64,000 bases of DNA from Acetobacter indonesiensis (GCF_000963945.1 NZ_BAMW01000057.1:1-64000); one strand, 5' to 3'. Counted from the first letter of the stretch, positions 27,201 through 36,442 are shown. The notes: generated by a model not told the origin, from the sequence alone. Numbers and translations: made by a program.

Positions 27201-30200
27201 TCAAGATAGGGGCTGGCCGGGTGCGTGTTTCTCCAACAGACTCTCAGGCAGAACGTCTGCACGCGGGCCTTCTGTCCAGACCAAAACGCAGATGATGAGT
27301 CTATCCGGGTAAAGCCCCTGCAACAAAGCGCGATATGCCGCCATCTGCCGCAGATACAAAACAGGCGTGCCAGAAACAGTGCGTGGCGTGTGACGGCCGG
27401 TTTTAAAGTCACAGACCAGCACCCGGTCAGACAGAACACGCATGCGGTCAACCTGCCCCACCACCACCTGCCCCCCGGCAACACCTGCCAAGCGTTGTTC
27501 GGCCCGCGCCTGTGGCGCGAAAAGGGCTGCCAGATCGGGTAGCTGCAACACACCCAGCACCTGTTGGGCTAATAGACGCGCTTCGTCCTCTTTCAGCCCA
27601 CTGGCGGGCCGCAGCAACCAGCTTTCAGCTAACTGCGCCCAATTTTCTGGTGCGTGCTCTGGCAGATATTGCAGCAACGCATGCACCAATGTGCCCCGCC
27701 GAAATGCTGCTTCACGCGCTGCAGCAGGTGTCACAGAGGCGATATCAAGCGGGGACCGGACGGGAGGAAGCGGGCCAAGCATGGCATCATCCGGACGACT
27801 GGGAGCCAAAGGCCGCGCCAATCGTGTTTCCACCACGGGGGGGATAGGCCGCCAATCCGGGGCCTGACCCATCCAGACAGGAGCCGGAACCGGAGCCTTT
27901 TGCTTCCCCTTTCCCTGTTGGCTGTCAGATTGCACGGCCTGCGCGTCTTCGGTCGGGTGTGGGATTTCCTCAATAACCAGCTTGGAATCGCCCCAATCCC
28001 CTTCATCCCAGGGTCTGCTTTCTGCGCCAGCGGCTTCAAACCCTTGGCGGCATCGTTCGTACCAGCTTTCAGCTGGCACATGGCGACCCGGCATCCAGCC
28101 ACAGACAATAAGATTTTCGGCAGCCCGCGTCAGCGCCACATAGAGAAGACGATTATATTCCTCGATTGCTGCCGCCTGCATGGCTGCGCGGAAAGACTGC
28201 GTCATTTCCACACCCAACGCACTGCGGGGCACATAAACCGGCACATCCATGCCCGTGTGTTTATCTTTGGCCCAGAACAGCCGTTCTTCATAACGCGGCT
28301 TGCTGACCGTATCTGGCAGGATAACCAACCGCGCCTGTAGACCCTTGGCCCCGTGAGCCGTCATGACCCTGACAGAATCGCCCCCGGCTTCTGCCTCACG
28401 CTTTACGCTCTCTTCTGAATTGCGCAGCCAGTGCAGAAACCCTTGCAGTGAAGGAGGATGCATATCCTGATATCGCAGCGCGGCAGACAGAAGCTCATCT
28501 ATCGATTCAGCGGCTTCTGGGCCCAGACGCGCCAGAAGGCGTGCCCGTCCCCCACTTTTGCCCAAGGCTTCAGACAACAATTCATGCGGGGTCAGATAAT
28601 CCACGCGCCGAAACAGACTATCCAGCAGCGCCCAGGCCCGTGCCCAGTCAGGACGTTCTGCATGGCGGTCACGCAAGGCAGACCATAAAGGCTCGGCCGA
28701 TTTGCGTTCCGTTGCCAGCACCATCAGGCTTTCATCAGACACTCCACCCAACGGCGATGTCAGAACACAGGCCAGAGTCAGATCATCCTGCGGCAACAGA
28801 AGTGCGGCACACAGCGCCATCAGGTCCTGCACGGCAAGCTGATCTGCCACACCTGTGCGCACAAGCGTGGCAACCGGCACATTTTCGGTTTTCAAGGCAC
28901 GGATCAGGGCCGTCACAAATGCTGACCGACGCGGCACCAGAATAAGCACATCGCCCGGCGTAAGGGGCTTTTGCCCCGGTGTGGGTGGGGCTGAAAGCTG
29001 CCGTGCAATATGTCTGGCTAAGGTATCTGCCAATTTCTGTTGTGGATTCTGGCGGCTGGTATTGGCCTGCGCGGGTTCCCACGGGTTGAGGGCTTCAGCT
29101 TCCTCTCCCACAGCTTCAGCCAGCGGCCACAGTTCAACACGTCCCCCCTGCCCCGGCCGGGCTGTACTATGCTGCATGGGCCGGCCATCTTCTTCAGCAA
29201 CGCCTTTTGCGGCTTCTGGCAAAGAAAAAACCGAATCAACCAGCTTCAGAACTGGCGCTGTCGAGCGGAAAGAGACCGTCAGTTCTGGCTCTCTCCACGG
29301 CAGAGTGGCAAAATGTGCTCTTTCCTTGAACCTGCGCCGCCACTCTCTGAACGAGTCAGGGTCTGCACCCTGAAACCCGTAAATAGACTGCTTGTAATCC
29401 CCCACTGCAAAAACCGTGCGCGGGCTGTCGTCAGGCGTATGAGTACCAACGCCTGCAAAAAATTCCTCTGTCAGATCCCCGGCAATTTTCCACTGTTCGG
29501 GCGATGTGTCCTGCACTTCATCCAGCAGCAGATGGTCAATGCCACCATCCAGTTTGTACAAAACCCATGCTGCACCCGGTTCTTTCAACAATCTAAGAGT
29601 CCGATGAATCAGGTCATCATATTCGACCAGACCGCGCTGCGCTTTCCGTGCATCATAAAGCTGTGCCACGGGCGCGGTATTTTTCATGATTGCCACGCCA
29701 AGACGCGCAAGCTCTCTGGCACGTAGGGCGTCTTCTATTCCCTGAATACGCCCCGCCTCCTGCACCAGACACTCGGCCTGTTCGGGATATTTTTCAGTCA
29801 GTTTTTTAGTAATAAGGCCAGTTTTGCGGGGTTTCCCGTCTTTTGTCAGGAATCCGTTGCGCCAGACGGCCCAATTTTCAGCCCGGCTGCCTGATGGCAG
29901 GGATAACCAATCCAGCAAAAGAAAGGCTGTGCGCTTGACCGCATCTGTGCCTTCATCTGATAAAATTTCTAGAAAATGACGGAGTTTTTCCTCCCCAGAA
30001 AACCCCGTACACTCCGCCTGTAGATACGCCGTGCGCCCCTTCTTCAAGGCATCTGGCGCAAGCCCCAGAACACGGCAGAAAAGTGCCGGCAGTTCTGCCG
30101 GGTTTTGCAGCGCTATGTTCCGTATCCGCTCTGTTCGGGCTTCGTGACGTAACTTACCAGCCAACGCGATGAAATCTGCTAACCCGATTTGCCCTGCAAG

Positions 30201-30770
30201 CGGTGCAAGCGCCGTAACATCCCGGCTCCCTAAAACAGTTTCCACACATCCCTGTAAGGCAAGCGAGGCATCTGTTTCTTCCATGACCGTAAAATGCGGA
30301 TTCATGGCTGCTTCAAGGGGGAAACGCCGCAACAGGGACTGACAGAATGCGTGAATGGTGCCAATCCGCATCCCGCCTGGCAGATCAAGCACATCGGCAA
30401 AAAGAGCACGGGCCATTCGCCGTGTTTCTGGCGTGCAGGGCACAAACAGGGCGTGCAGTTCCTTGTCCAGTTTGGCATCCGGAAGTGTGACCCAGCGACC
30501 CAGCCGGGTTTGCAGCCTGATAGCCATTTCGGCTGCTGCCGCTTTTGTAAATGTCAGGCACAAAATACGCGCCGGGTGACTGCCCGGCACAATCTCCCCA
30601 TGCGGGGCAACGCGCGGCAACATCAGACGCAATAACCGGTCAATCAGCAATTTTGTTTTGCCGCTACCGGCCGAGGCTGAAACAAACACTGACGCAAACG
30701 GGTCAGACGCCAAGGCCTGCTGCTGGTTGGCTTGTGCAATGGCGTCCGATTGGGAAGTGTTGTTCGTCAT
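27201..30770 (-). CDS. addA: Double-strand break repair helicase-nuclease AddA
   Basis: UvrD-like 3'-5' helicase and nuclease that, with AddB, processes double-strand ends for RecA. 1189 residues. The Walker A motif is SASAGSGKTKLL near residue 35, the helicase DEVQDTSPEQW is central, VRVMTAHGAKGLQA is motif V, and the C-terminal nuclease motif is VLVCDFKTGRH. ATG 30770 overlaps the addB stop as ATGA, and the encoded MTNNTSQ start fits better than the open-frame start 10 codons upstream. This is the alphaproteobacterial form of AddA. Confidence 0.96.
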   Translation of the reverse strand: MTNNTSQSDAIAQANQQQALASDPFASVFVSASAGSGKTKLLIDRLLRLMLPRVAPHGEIVPGSHPARILCLTFTKAAAAEMAIRLQTRLGRWVTLPDAKLDKELHALFVPCTPETRRMARALFADVLDLPGGMRIGTIHAFCQSLLRRFPLEAAMNPHFTVMEETDASLALQGCVETVLGSRDVTALAPLAGQIGLADFIALAGKLRHEARTERIRNIALQNPAELPALFCRVLGLAPDALKKGRTAYLQAECTGFSGEEKLRHFLEILSDEGTDAVKRTAFLLLDWLSLPSGSRAENWAVWRNGFLTKDGKPRKTGLITKKLTEKYPEQAECLVQEAGRIQGIEDALRARELARLGVAIMKNTAPVAQLYDARKAQRGLVEYDDLIHRTLRLLKEPGAAWVLYKLDGGIDHLLLDEVQDTSPEQWKIAGDLTEEFFAGVGTHTPDDSPRTVFAVGDYKQSIYGFQGADPDSFREWRRRFKERAHFATLPWREPELTVSFRSTAPVLKLVDSVFSLPEAAKGVAEEDGRPMQHSTARPGQGGRVELWPLAEAVGEEAEALNPWEPAQANTSRQNPQQKLADTLARHIARQLSAPPTPGQKPLTPGDVLILVPRRSAFVTALIRALKTENVPVATLVRTGVADQLAVQDLMALCAALLLPQDDLTLACVLTSPLGGVSDESLMVLATERKSAEPLWSALRDRHAERPDWARAWALLDSLFRRVDYLTPHELLSEALGKSGGRARLLARLGPEAAESIDELLSAALRYQDMHPPSLQGFLHWLRNSEESVKREAEAGGDSVRVMTAHGAKGLQARLVILPDTVSKPRYEERLFWAKDKHTGMDVPVYVPRSALGVEMTQSFRAAMQAAAIEEYNRLLYVALTRAAENLIVCGWMPGRHVPAESWYERCRQGFEAAGAESRPWDEGDWGDSKLVIEEIPHPTEDAQAVQSDSQQGKGKQKAPVPAPVWMGQAPDWRPIPPVVETRLARPLAPSRPDDAMLGPLPPVRSPLDIASVTPAAAREAAFRRGTLVHALLQYLPEHAPENWAQLAESWLLRPASGLKEDEARLLAQQVLGVLQLPDLAALFAPQARAEQRLAGVAGGQVVVGQVDRMRVLSDRVLVCDFKTGRHTPRTVSGTPVLYLRQMAAYRALLQGLYPDRLIICVLVWTEGPRADVLPESLLEKHAPGQPLS

Positions 30771-33700
30771 AGATCTTCTTCTGCCCGCGCCGTATTCCAT
30801 TCTGGCACCCGCGCCAGCCGGGCATAATCGGCAAAGCGGGGTTCCTGCCCCGGATGCGGGTGCGACAGATATGGCTGGGCCGGATTATCATAAGCTGCCA
30901 CGCGTTCCCGCAAGCGCAGCCATGTCTGTTCTGCCAGATCTTTCAAAGAAACATCTTTCCCGGCAGACACAGCAACTTCCTCGCCCGGTTCTGCCCCGCC
31001 TGTCAGCCGCCAGTACACCAGACCGCCAATATCCAGCCCCTCTTCGCTGGGGGGCTGCGGCACCCCTGAAAAGCCACCCCGCAGAATCATGGCTGCTTCC
31101 AAGGGCAACTGGGGACTCCATCCAGCAAGAACGTCGCCCGCTTTGGGGAGTGTGCCGGTTTTATAGTCGCGCACCAGAACCCGGTTTTCGGCGTCAAAAT
31201 CAATCCGGTCAGCGCGCCCGACCAGACGAAAACTGCCATTTGGGGCGTCTGGTATTTCCACCTGTCCGCGCAGTTCCGTTTTAATGGCGCAAGGCGTTCC
31301 GGCCTTTTCTCGCCATGCTTCTTCTGCCTGTGCCACCCACGCGGCAATGCGCATAAGGCGGGGCTCCCACCATGCCCGCAAGGCAGGCCGTAAAGGCTGC
31401 GCCAGCAAGACCATACGGAACGTCTGTTTCAGACCCTCTTCCGCATTGGCTGGCCATGATGTGCCATGCTCAGTAAACCAGTGTTCAAGAGCATCATGCA
31501 CAATCATCCCGTAATCTGACGCATCGGCCGGTTCTTCCAACTCCGGCAGGGGCAGTAGGCGCAAAATGTGGCGGGCATAAATGGCGTAAGGGTCGCGCAT
31601 CCATGTCTCAATTTCCGTCACACTCAACCGACGCGGGCGCAGAGACACCGGGGGCGTTGGCCGAGGCGGTGAAACCGGTTGGGCTGGGCCGGCCGGACTA
31701 TCAAGCGTTTTCAGCCATTCCATAACAGGATGAACCGGCACCGACTGCCCATGCCCAGCCAGAAACGCATCCAATCGGGACAGCCAGCGGGCTGGCACGA
31801 CCGGCGCACCATCCCGCCGGCGCGGACAGGACAACACAACCGATTCGGCTGCGGCGGCACAGGAATAAAAATCATACGCTGCCTGCCCCACTCCCTGTTC
31901 GGGCGAAGGCAGGCCGACGCGCTGCCGCATGGGGCGGCTCATCCACGGTCCGGCCTCTGCCACCGGAGGCCAAACACCCTCCGCCAAGCCACCCAGAATC
32001 ACAGTGTCCGCGGTTTGCAGACGGGCTTCAAACAGACCCCAGATCAAAACACGCGGATGCAGGGCTGCCGGGTCTCCCCCGCGGCGGCTGGCAACGCGCT
32101 CCTCCGCCAGAACGGCTGTTAAGAGACCGTCAAGAACAGCCGGGGGTTGCGGGGGTAGAATATCTGCGGCCATCATCAACTCGGTAAGACGGTTGGCCAG
32201 TAAGTTCCCTTCTTCCCCACGCCACAAACGTTGCGCTGCTTCCTCCGTATCGGTACGCACCAGACGTTCGACCGTTTGCACCAGGGTTTCCAGCAACTCC
32301 GGCACGGGAGCACGGTAGGCCTGTATAATTTCAGGTCGCCACTCGGCTGCGCTTGGGGCGGCTGCCTCACTCTGGGCAGGCCATGCCAGAACAGGTTCAA
32401 GGCAAACGGCCAGCCTGTCCATAAATATAAGCAGCGGTTCCGGGCCGAAAGGACGGTCCGCCTCTGCTCCAGCTTCCATACGCTCTGCCTTTCGGTCATC
32501 GCGCATCTGATCGGCAAGTGCCCGTTCAACCGCCTGCCTCAATGCTTTAAAACCGGACGAAGGCGCTGGCCCACGCAGCACAACACGCTCAAGCAAACGA
32601 GCAGAAGCCCGGCATACGCCCGGTGCCAACCCACACGATACCAAAGGATGCTTCAGCACAGATAAAAGAGCCACAGGAGAAAACTGGCTTTCGACCAGTT
32701 GTGCCACAAGCCGAAGCAACACACCGCCCGGTGTGCCAAGAAGCGACGCCCCCCCACTATCATCCGCCAGAATGCCCCAGCGAGAAAGCTCGGTCACCAC
32801 ACGGGCAGCCAGATTTCGATCGGGTGTTATCAGCGCAACCCGTTTTTCGGGTTGTTCAATACTATCCCGCATCAGCATGGCGATGGCGACAGCCTCTTCC
32901 TGCTGATCTGCCGCTTCCAGCTTAGTAAGGTGTGAAAAAGCCACATCCCCGCCGTGTGCCCAATCTTCCAGCGCCGAGGCTGGCAGAAGCGCGCGGGCAA
33001 GGACCCGTGCACGCGCCGTCTGACCGCCTGACCCCGCCCAGATCTGAACATCCGCTCTGACGGCACCCAACGCAGCAAGCAAATGGCTATGTCCAGCCTG
33101 TGGGTGGCTGTCTGGAAGTGCTGAAAAAACACTTTCCGGCATGGTCATATCCAGACCGGGCACAATGACCATACCGCCGGGACACGCCATGACCGCCCGT
33201 AGCGCCTCTGCCGTGGCGGGCATGATATTGGTAAATCCTGCGGCCCACAGCCGCGTGTTATCTCCGTCAGCGGCCTGCTTCTGCCACAGGTCAGCCTGGG
33301 CCCGCAGCAATGCGACCTGCCGGGCAATCGGGTTCATGACCCCGTTTTGCTGGAGCCATTGGGGCCAAGTGGCCGTCACAATTTCCAAAAAGCGTAAAAT
33401 GGTTTGCCAATGTTCGGCAAAATCTTCCTGCACGGCATCCGGCAGGCGGGTTGCAAGGTCAACGTCAGCCCATTCTGCTTCGTCCATAAGGTCTGCCAGC
33501 GCTTTGGCCAAAGGCCATGCCTGATCAAGCGTCGGACGTGTTCCAAAAGCCTGATCCGCTTTCAGAACCAGCACGGTAAGCACAGCAAGTCGCGTCATGC
33601 TGGCAACGGCAGGCGGTAAATTGATGCCCGCTGCCCCACCTACGCCGGAAGCCAGACCTAGCTCCGCTTCATCCAGCGCACTGACCGGCATAATACGCGG

Positions 33701-33886
33701 CAACAGCATGGGTTTGCCGTCCATATAGCGCAGAAAGGCCTCCGTCAGCCCGCGTGCCGCACGACGACCTGGCAGAATAATGGTGCCTTCACCCATGGCG
33801 TGCGGGTCACCCCCCGCAGCATCCATCCATCGCAAAGCCAGTTGATCCAGAAACGGCAGATCAGCCGGAATAGTCGCCAATTTCAT
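30767..33886 (-). CDS. addB: Double-strand break repair protein AddB
   Basis: Partner of AddA; 1039 residues. The N-terminal half is a degenerate helicase-like region (GTIILPGRRAARGLTEAFL lacks a good Walker A, as in alphaproteobacterial AddB). The C-terminal third is a RecB-type nuclease with GRADRIDFD and VRDYKTGTLP carrying the catalytic Asp and Lys. I see no four-Cys Fe-S motif as in Bacillus AddB, in line with this clade. It follows tsaE by 29 bp and overlaps addA. Confidence 0.95.
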   Translation of the reverse strand: MKLATIPADLPFLDQLALRWMDAAGGDPHAMGEGTIILPGRRAARGLTEAFLRYMDGKPMLLPRIMPVSALDEAELGLASGVGGAAGINLPPAVASMTRLAVLTVLVLKADQAFGTRPTLDQAWPLAKALADLMDEAEWADVDLATRLPDAVQEDFAEHWQTILRFLEIVTATWPQWLQQNGVMNPIARQVALLRAQADLWQKQAADGDNTRLWAAGFTNIMPATAEALRAVMACPGGMVIVPGLDMTMPESVFSALPDSHPQAGHSHLLAALGAVRADVQIWAGSGGQTARARVLARALLPASALEDWAHGGDVAFSHLTKLEAADQQEEAVAIAMLMRDSIEQPEKRVALITPDRNLAARVVTELSRWGILADDSGGASLLGTPGGVLLRLVAQLVESQFSPVALLSVLKHPLVSCGLAPGVCRASARLLERVVLRGPAPSSGFKALRQAVERALADQMRDDRKAERMEAGAEADRPFGPEPLLIFMDRLAVCLEPVLAWPAQSEAAAPSAAEWRPEIIQAYRAPVPELLETLVQTVERLVRTDTEEAAQRLWRGEEGNLLANRLTELMMAADILPPQPPAVLDGLLTAVLAEERVASRRGGDPAALHPRVLIWGLFEARLQTADTVILGGLAEGVWPPVAEAGPWMSRPMRQRVGLPSPEQGVGQAAYDFYSCAAAAESVVLSCPRRRDGAPVVPARWLSRLDAFLAGHGQSVPVHPVMEWLKTLDSPAGPAQPVSPPRPTPPVSLRPRRLSVTEIETWMRDPYAIYARHILRLLPLPELEEPADASDYGMIVHDALEHWFTEHGTSWPANAEEGLKQTFRMVLLAQPLRPALRAWWEPRLMRIAAWVAQAEEAWREKAGTPCAIKTELRGQVEIPDAPNGSFRLVGRADRIDFDAENRVLVRDYKTGTLPKAGDVLAGWSPQLPLEAAMILRGGFSGVPQPPSEEGLDIGGLVYWRLTGGAEPGEEVAVSAGKDVSLKDLAEQTWLRLRERVAAYDNPAQPYLSHPHPGQEPRFADYARLARVPEWNTARAEEDL

Positions 33887-33915
33887 GAACAGCCTTTCTG
33901 GCCCACCAAGTCTGT

Positions 33916-34365
33916 CTAAAAACCTGTTGATTGACGGATAACATCCAACCTTGATGCGTTTCCATCAAGAGTGACGGAACGCTCACCCGAAGAAGCAACA
34001 GAGAACGTAAGATGCAAAGCGTCTGGCGGGGTTAGGTCTTCCAATCGTTCTGGCCACTCAACCAGAACAACTCCCTCACGGGCTTCTTCCCACCCTAGTT
34101 CTTCAAGCTCTTCTGGCCCACTCAAACGCCAGAGATCAAAATGAGACATGCTGCACACTTGTGCAGAGTATGTCTGCACAAGCGTATAGGTGGGACTGGG
34201 AACCTCCAGCAGGTCATTATCACAAGCTGCCCGCAGGAAGGCACGGGCAAAAACACTTTTTCCTGCTCCCAATGGCCCAGAAAGCAAAATGACATCTCCG
34301 GGCACGACAAGCTTTGCAAGCATACGCGCTAAATGCTCGGTTGCTGCCTCATTATCAAGAATCAT
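33916..34365 (-). CDS. tsaE: tRNA t6A biosynthesis ATPase TsaE
   Basis: ATPase needed with TsaB, C and D to make threonylcarbamoyladenosine at position 37 of ANN-reading tRNAs. 149 residues. The Walker A is SGPLGAGKSVFARAF, followed by SPTYTLVQTY, HFDLWRL and VVLVEWPERL, all TsaE hallmarks. ATG 34365 has GGGG 7 nt upstream; a TTG 4 codons earlier is unlikely. It is the first gene of the minus-strand run to addB-addA-trxA-accD-folC and faces the AT-rich regulator locus. Confidence 0.95.
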   Translation of the reverse strand: MILDNEAATEHLARMLAKLVVPGDVILLSGPLGAGKSVFARAFLRAACDNDLLEVPSPTYTLVQTYSAQVCSMSHFDLWRLSGPEELEELGWEEAREGVVLVEWPERLEDLTPPDALHLTFSVASSGERSVTLDGNASRLDVIRQSTGF

Positions 34366-34697
34366 AAACAACCCCAAATCTTAACCAGAAATGCCCAATA
34401 CTTCAAAAAAATGTAATCCTTACCTTATATAACAGAAAATATCACAACATCCCAATTCTTAATTTAATAATATTTTTCTTATTTTTTACTTTATATTTTT
34501 ATAATTTTTCGAATTTTTACAATATTAATTCCATCAATTCATGATGTGTAAATGTATTTATTTTTTGGTAATCTCTTGGTAACTTTCATAAACAACATAA
34601 ATTTGATTTTTAAAAAGAAGCCTAATTTTCTTATGTTTACAGAAAAAGTGACTTATTTTTTCTATTGGTATGCGCAAAACACATGCCTCGCCACCCG

Positions 34698-34712
34698 ACA
34701 ACCGTAGGTTGT
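34698..34712. promoter_or_regulatory. Dyad 1, ACAACC-N3-GGTTGT
   Basis: Perfect 6-bp inverted repeat with spacer GTA, about 105 bp before the regulator start. It shares both half sites with dyad 2, 72 bp downstream centre to centre, so the pair looks like two operators for one dimeric protein. Confidence 0.55.
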
Positions 34713-34767
34713 AATATCTTTTTCTTCTTTTATAAAAAGCTATAAATCAATGGTTTTATTATGTTAG

Positions 34768-34786
34768 ACACAACCAAGGGTTGTGT
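34768..34786. promoter_or_regulatory. Dyad 2, ACACAACC-N3-GGTTGTGT
   Basis: Perfect 8-bp inverted repeat with spacer AAG, ending 31 bp before the regulator ATG. The core is identical to dyad 1. Its place near the start codon suits repression or autoregulation. As RNA it would be a hairpin with only a 3-nt loop and no U-run, so an operator is more likely than a terminator. Confidence 0.6.
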
Positions 34787-34817
34787 TTCTCATCCTCTTT
34801 AGGAAAGGTTAACAGGC

Positions 34818-35570
34818 ATGCGTATCCTATTTGCAGAGAGTGATCGCTCATCTTGTGAAAAAGTGCTCGCAGCCTTTGCTGATGCAAAACTTGAAGTGGA
34901 TATTGCAGATTCCGGGCACCATGCCATAGAAATGCTGCGCAATTATCCTTACGGAGCCGCTATTATTGACCTTATCCAACCAGATATGGATGGATATGAT
35001 ATTATAAAAAAATTAAGATCTATAAAAATAGAAACCCCTATCATTATTGTTTCTTCAATTGATAAACCTTACGCAAAAATAAAAGCTCTTTCCACCGGAG
35101 CAGATGATTACATTAGCAATAAATTTGACGCTGATGAACTTGTTGCACGCATCAAGGCTCTTCTTCGCCGCACCAACAACTATACACAGCCTGTTGTACA
35201 GGTCGGTAATCTTGTTCTTGATTTCAATACACAATCCGTTTCCGTTGATGGTCAAATGGTCCATCTGACAGGGAAAGAGTTTGCGATTCTTGAGCTTCTT
35301 GCCCTTAGAAAAGGAGCGTCTCTTTCAAAAGAGACGCTCCTTAATCATCTTTATGGCGGACGGGATGAGCCTGATATCAAGATTATTGATGTTTTTGTCT
35401 GCAAATTGCGCAAAAAACTTCATGCAGCTGGAGCAAGAGACCTTATTGCGACCATATGGGGCAGAGGGTATGTCCTGAACGACCCTAAACCCATACAAAA
35501 AATTTCTATCTCTTCTGCAAAACCTTACATAATAGACAACAAGACACAGGTTTTTTCTTTAAACGATTAG
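34818..35570 (+). CDS. CtrA-like response regulator with degenerate receiver
   Basis: 250 residues, OmpR/PhoB class. The DNA-binding half is clearly CtrA type: VHLTGKEFAILELLALRKG, LLNHLYGGRDEPDIKIIDVF, CKLRKKL and WGRGYVLNDP align closely with Caulobacter CtrA. In the receiver, the phospho-acceptor Asp51 is kept, but the acidic pair at 8-9 is Ser-Asp, and the conserved Lys of the TKPF motif is Asn101 (SNKF). Signalling by phosphorylation is therefore probably altered or lost. A ~23-residue tail after NDP ends FSLND, without the Ala-Ala end of Caulobacter CtrA that serves ClpXP. Codons are AT-rich. AGGAAAGG precedes the ATG. A canonical CtrA probably exists elsewhere; this would be a paralogue. 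Confidence 0.9.
   Translation: MRILFAESDRSSCEKVLAAFADAKLEVDIADSGHHAIEMLRNYPYGAAIIDLIQPDMDGYDIIKKLRSIKIETPIIIVSSIDKPYAKIKALSTGADDYISNKFDADELVARIKALLRRTNNYTQPVVQVGNLVLDFNTQSVSVDGQMVHLTGKEFAILELLALRKGASLSKETLLNHLYGGRDEPDIKIIDVFVCKLRKKLHAAGARDLIATIWGRGYVLNDPKPIQKISISSAKPYIIDNKTQVFSLND
35311..35342. repeat. Perfect 15-bp inverted repeat inside regulator gene
   Basis: Arms AAGGAGCGTCTCTTT (35311-35325) and AAAGAGACGCTCCTT (35328-35342) are exact reverse complements with a 2-nt spacer. It lies in the codons for RKGASLSKETLLNH, a stretch conserved in CtrA proteins, so the dyad arose by synonymous choice or insertion without harming the frame. As mRNA it would be a very stable hairpin in mid-gene. 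Confidence 0.95.
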
Positions 35571-35577
35571 CAACGCA

Positions 35578-36414
35578 TTATCGAGTGTTCGTGTGTGATC
35601 TAAAAGGATGCGCATGCCATAAAGGGCCGTCCCCTTTACCGAAATGGGGCGCTTCCAGAATGGCCTGCCTGACATACGTCCTCGCCAAAGCAACAGCATC
35701 TATCAAAGTTTTTTTCTGCGCCAGAAATGTTGCCAACGCGCTTGCCAATGTACAACCGGTGCCGTGGGTGTGACACGTATCAAGGCGCGTATCAGAAAAT
35801 TCGGTGAACCCATCCTGGGTTAACAAAACATCGACCAGCGTATCGCCAGATAAATGGCCACCTTTCAACAAAATAGCGTTCCCACTCTGCGCATGCAGCA
35901 TGCGGGCTGCGGCTTTCATGTCAGCCACGGATGCTAGGCTAAGGCCTGTCAATCGCTCGGCTTCGGGCAGGTTGGGGGTCAAGACGGTAGCAAGCGGAAA
36001 AAGTTTTTTCTGAATGCTCTGGATAACGTCTTCCTGCATCAGAGCAGCCCCACCTTTGGCGACCATAACAGGATCCAGCACAAAAACTGTATTGGGGTTC
36101 GTAAGACGATATTCTGAAATTTCGTCAGCAATAACGTCTATCTCGGCATTACCGCCCAGCATACCCGTCTTAAAAGCGTCTGTTCCTAAATCTGACAGCA
36201 CACTGCGTATCTGCTGGCTCAAAAAAGACGCGAGGACAGGATAAATAGCCTGTACCCCTACCGTGTTCTGCGCTGTCAGTGCCGTGATGGCCGTTGTGGC
36301 ATACCCACCCAAGGCTGTAATTGCCTTGATATCAGCCTGAATACCGGCACCGCCGCCTGAATCACTTCCCGCGATGGAAAGAACGCGCACAGGTTTGCTT
36401 ATCTGCTCGCTCAT
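35578..36414 (-). CDS. thiD: Hydroxymethylpyrimidine/phosphomethylpyrimidine kinase
   Basis: Phosphorylates HMP and HMP-phosphate in thiamine synthesis. 278 residues, ribokinase-like fold. Motifs: VLSIAGSDSGGGAGIQADIK at the N-terminus, VLDPVMVAKGGAAL, and CHTHGTGCTLASALATFLA with the anion hole and catalytic Asp region. AGGGAAAG precedes ATG 36414. It converges on the CtrA-like gene with 7 bp between stops, leaving no room for a terminator outside coding sequence. It follows glmM by 28 bp. Confidence 0.95.
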   Translation of the reverse strand: MSEQISKPVRVLSIAGSDSGGGAGIQADIKAITALGGYATTAITALTAQNTVGVQAIYPVLASFLSQQIRSVLSDLGTDAFKTGMLGGNAEIDVIADEISEYRLTNPNTVFVLDPVMVAKGGAALMQEDVIQSIQKKLFPLATVLTPNLPEAERLTGLSLASVADMKAAARMLHAQSGNAILLKGGHLSGDTLVDVLLTQDGFTEFSDTRLDTCHTHGTGCTLASALATFLAQKKTLIDAVALARTYVRQAILEAPHFGKGDGPLWHAHPFRSHTNTR

Positions 36415-36442
36415 GCTTATTCTTTCCCTGTTTCAGATGGTA

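Larger units (their letters stand above)
34366..34817. other. AT-rich intergenic region, divergent regulatory zone
   Basis: 452 bp, by eye far richer in A/T than anything else in the window, with long homopolymer-like A and T tracts (34430-34680). No open frame with a ribosome-binding site. It separates tsaE (minus) from the CtrA-like regulator (plus) and contains two related dyads (34698-34712 and 34768-34786). A CtrA-type half site TTAACC occurs at 34381 and its reverse complement overlaps GTTAAC near 34808. Confidence 0.8.
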
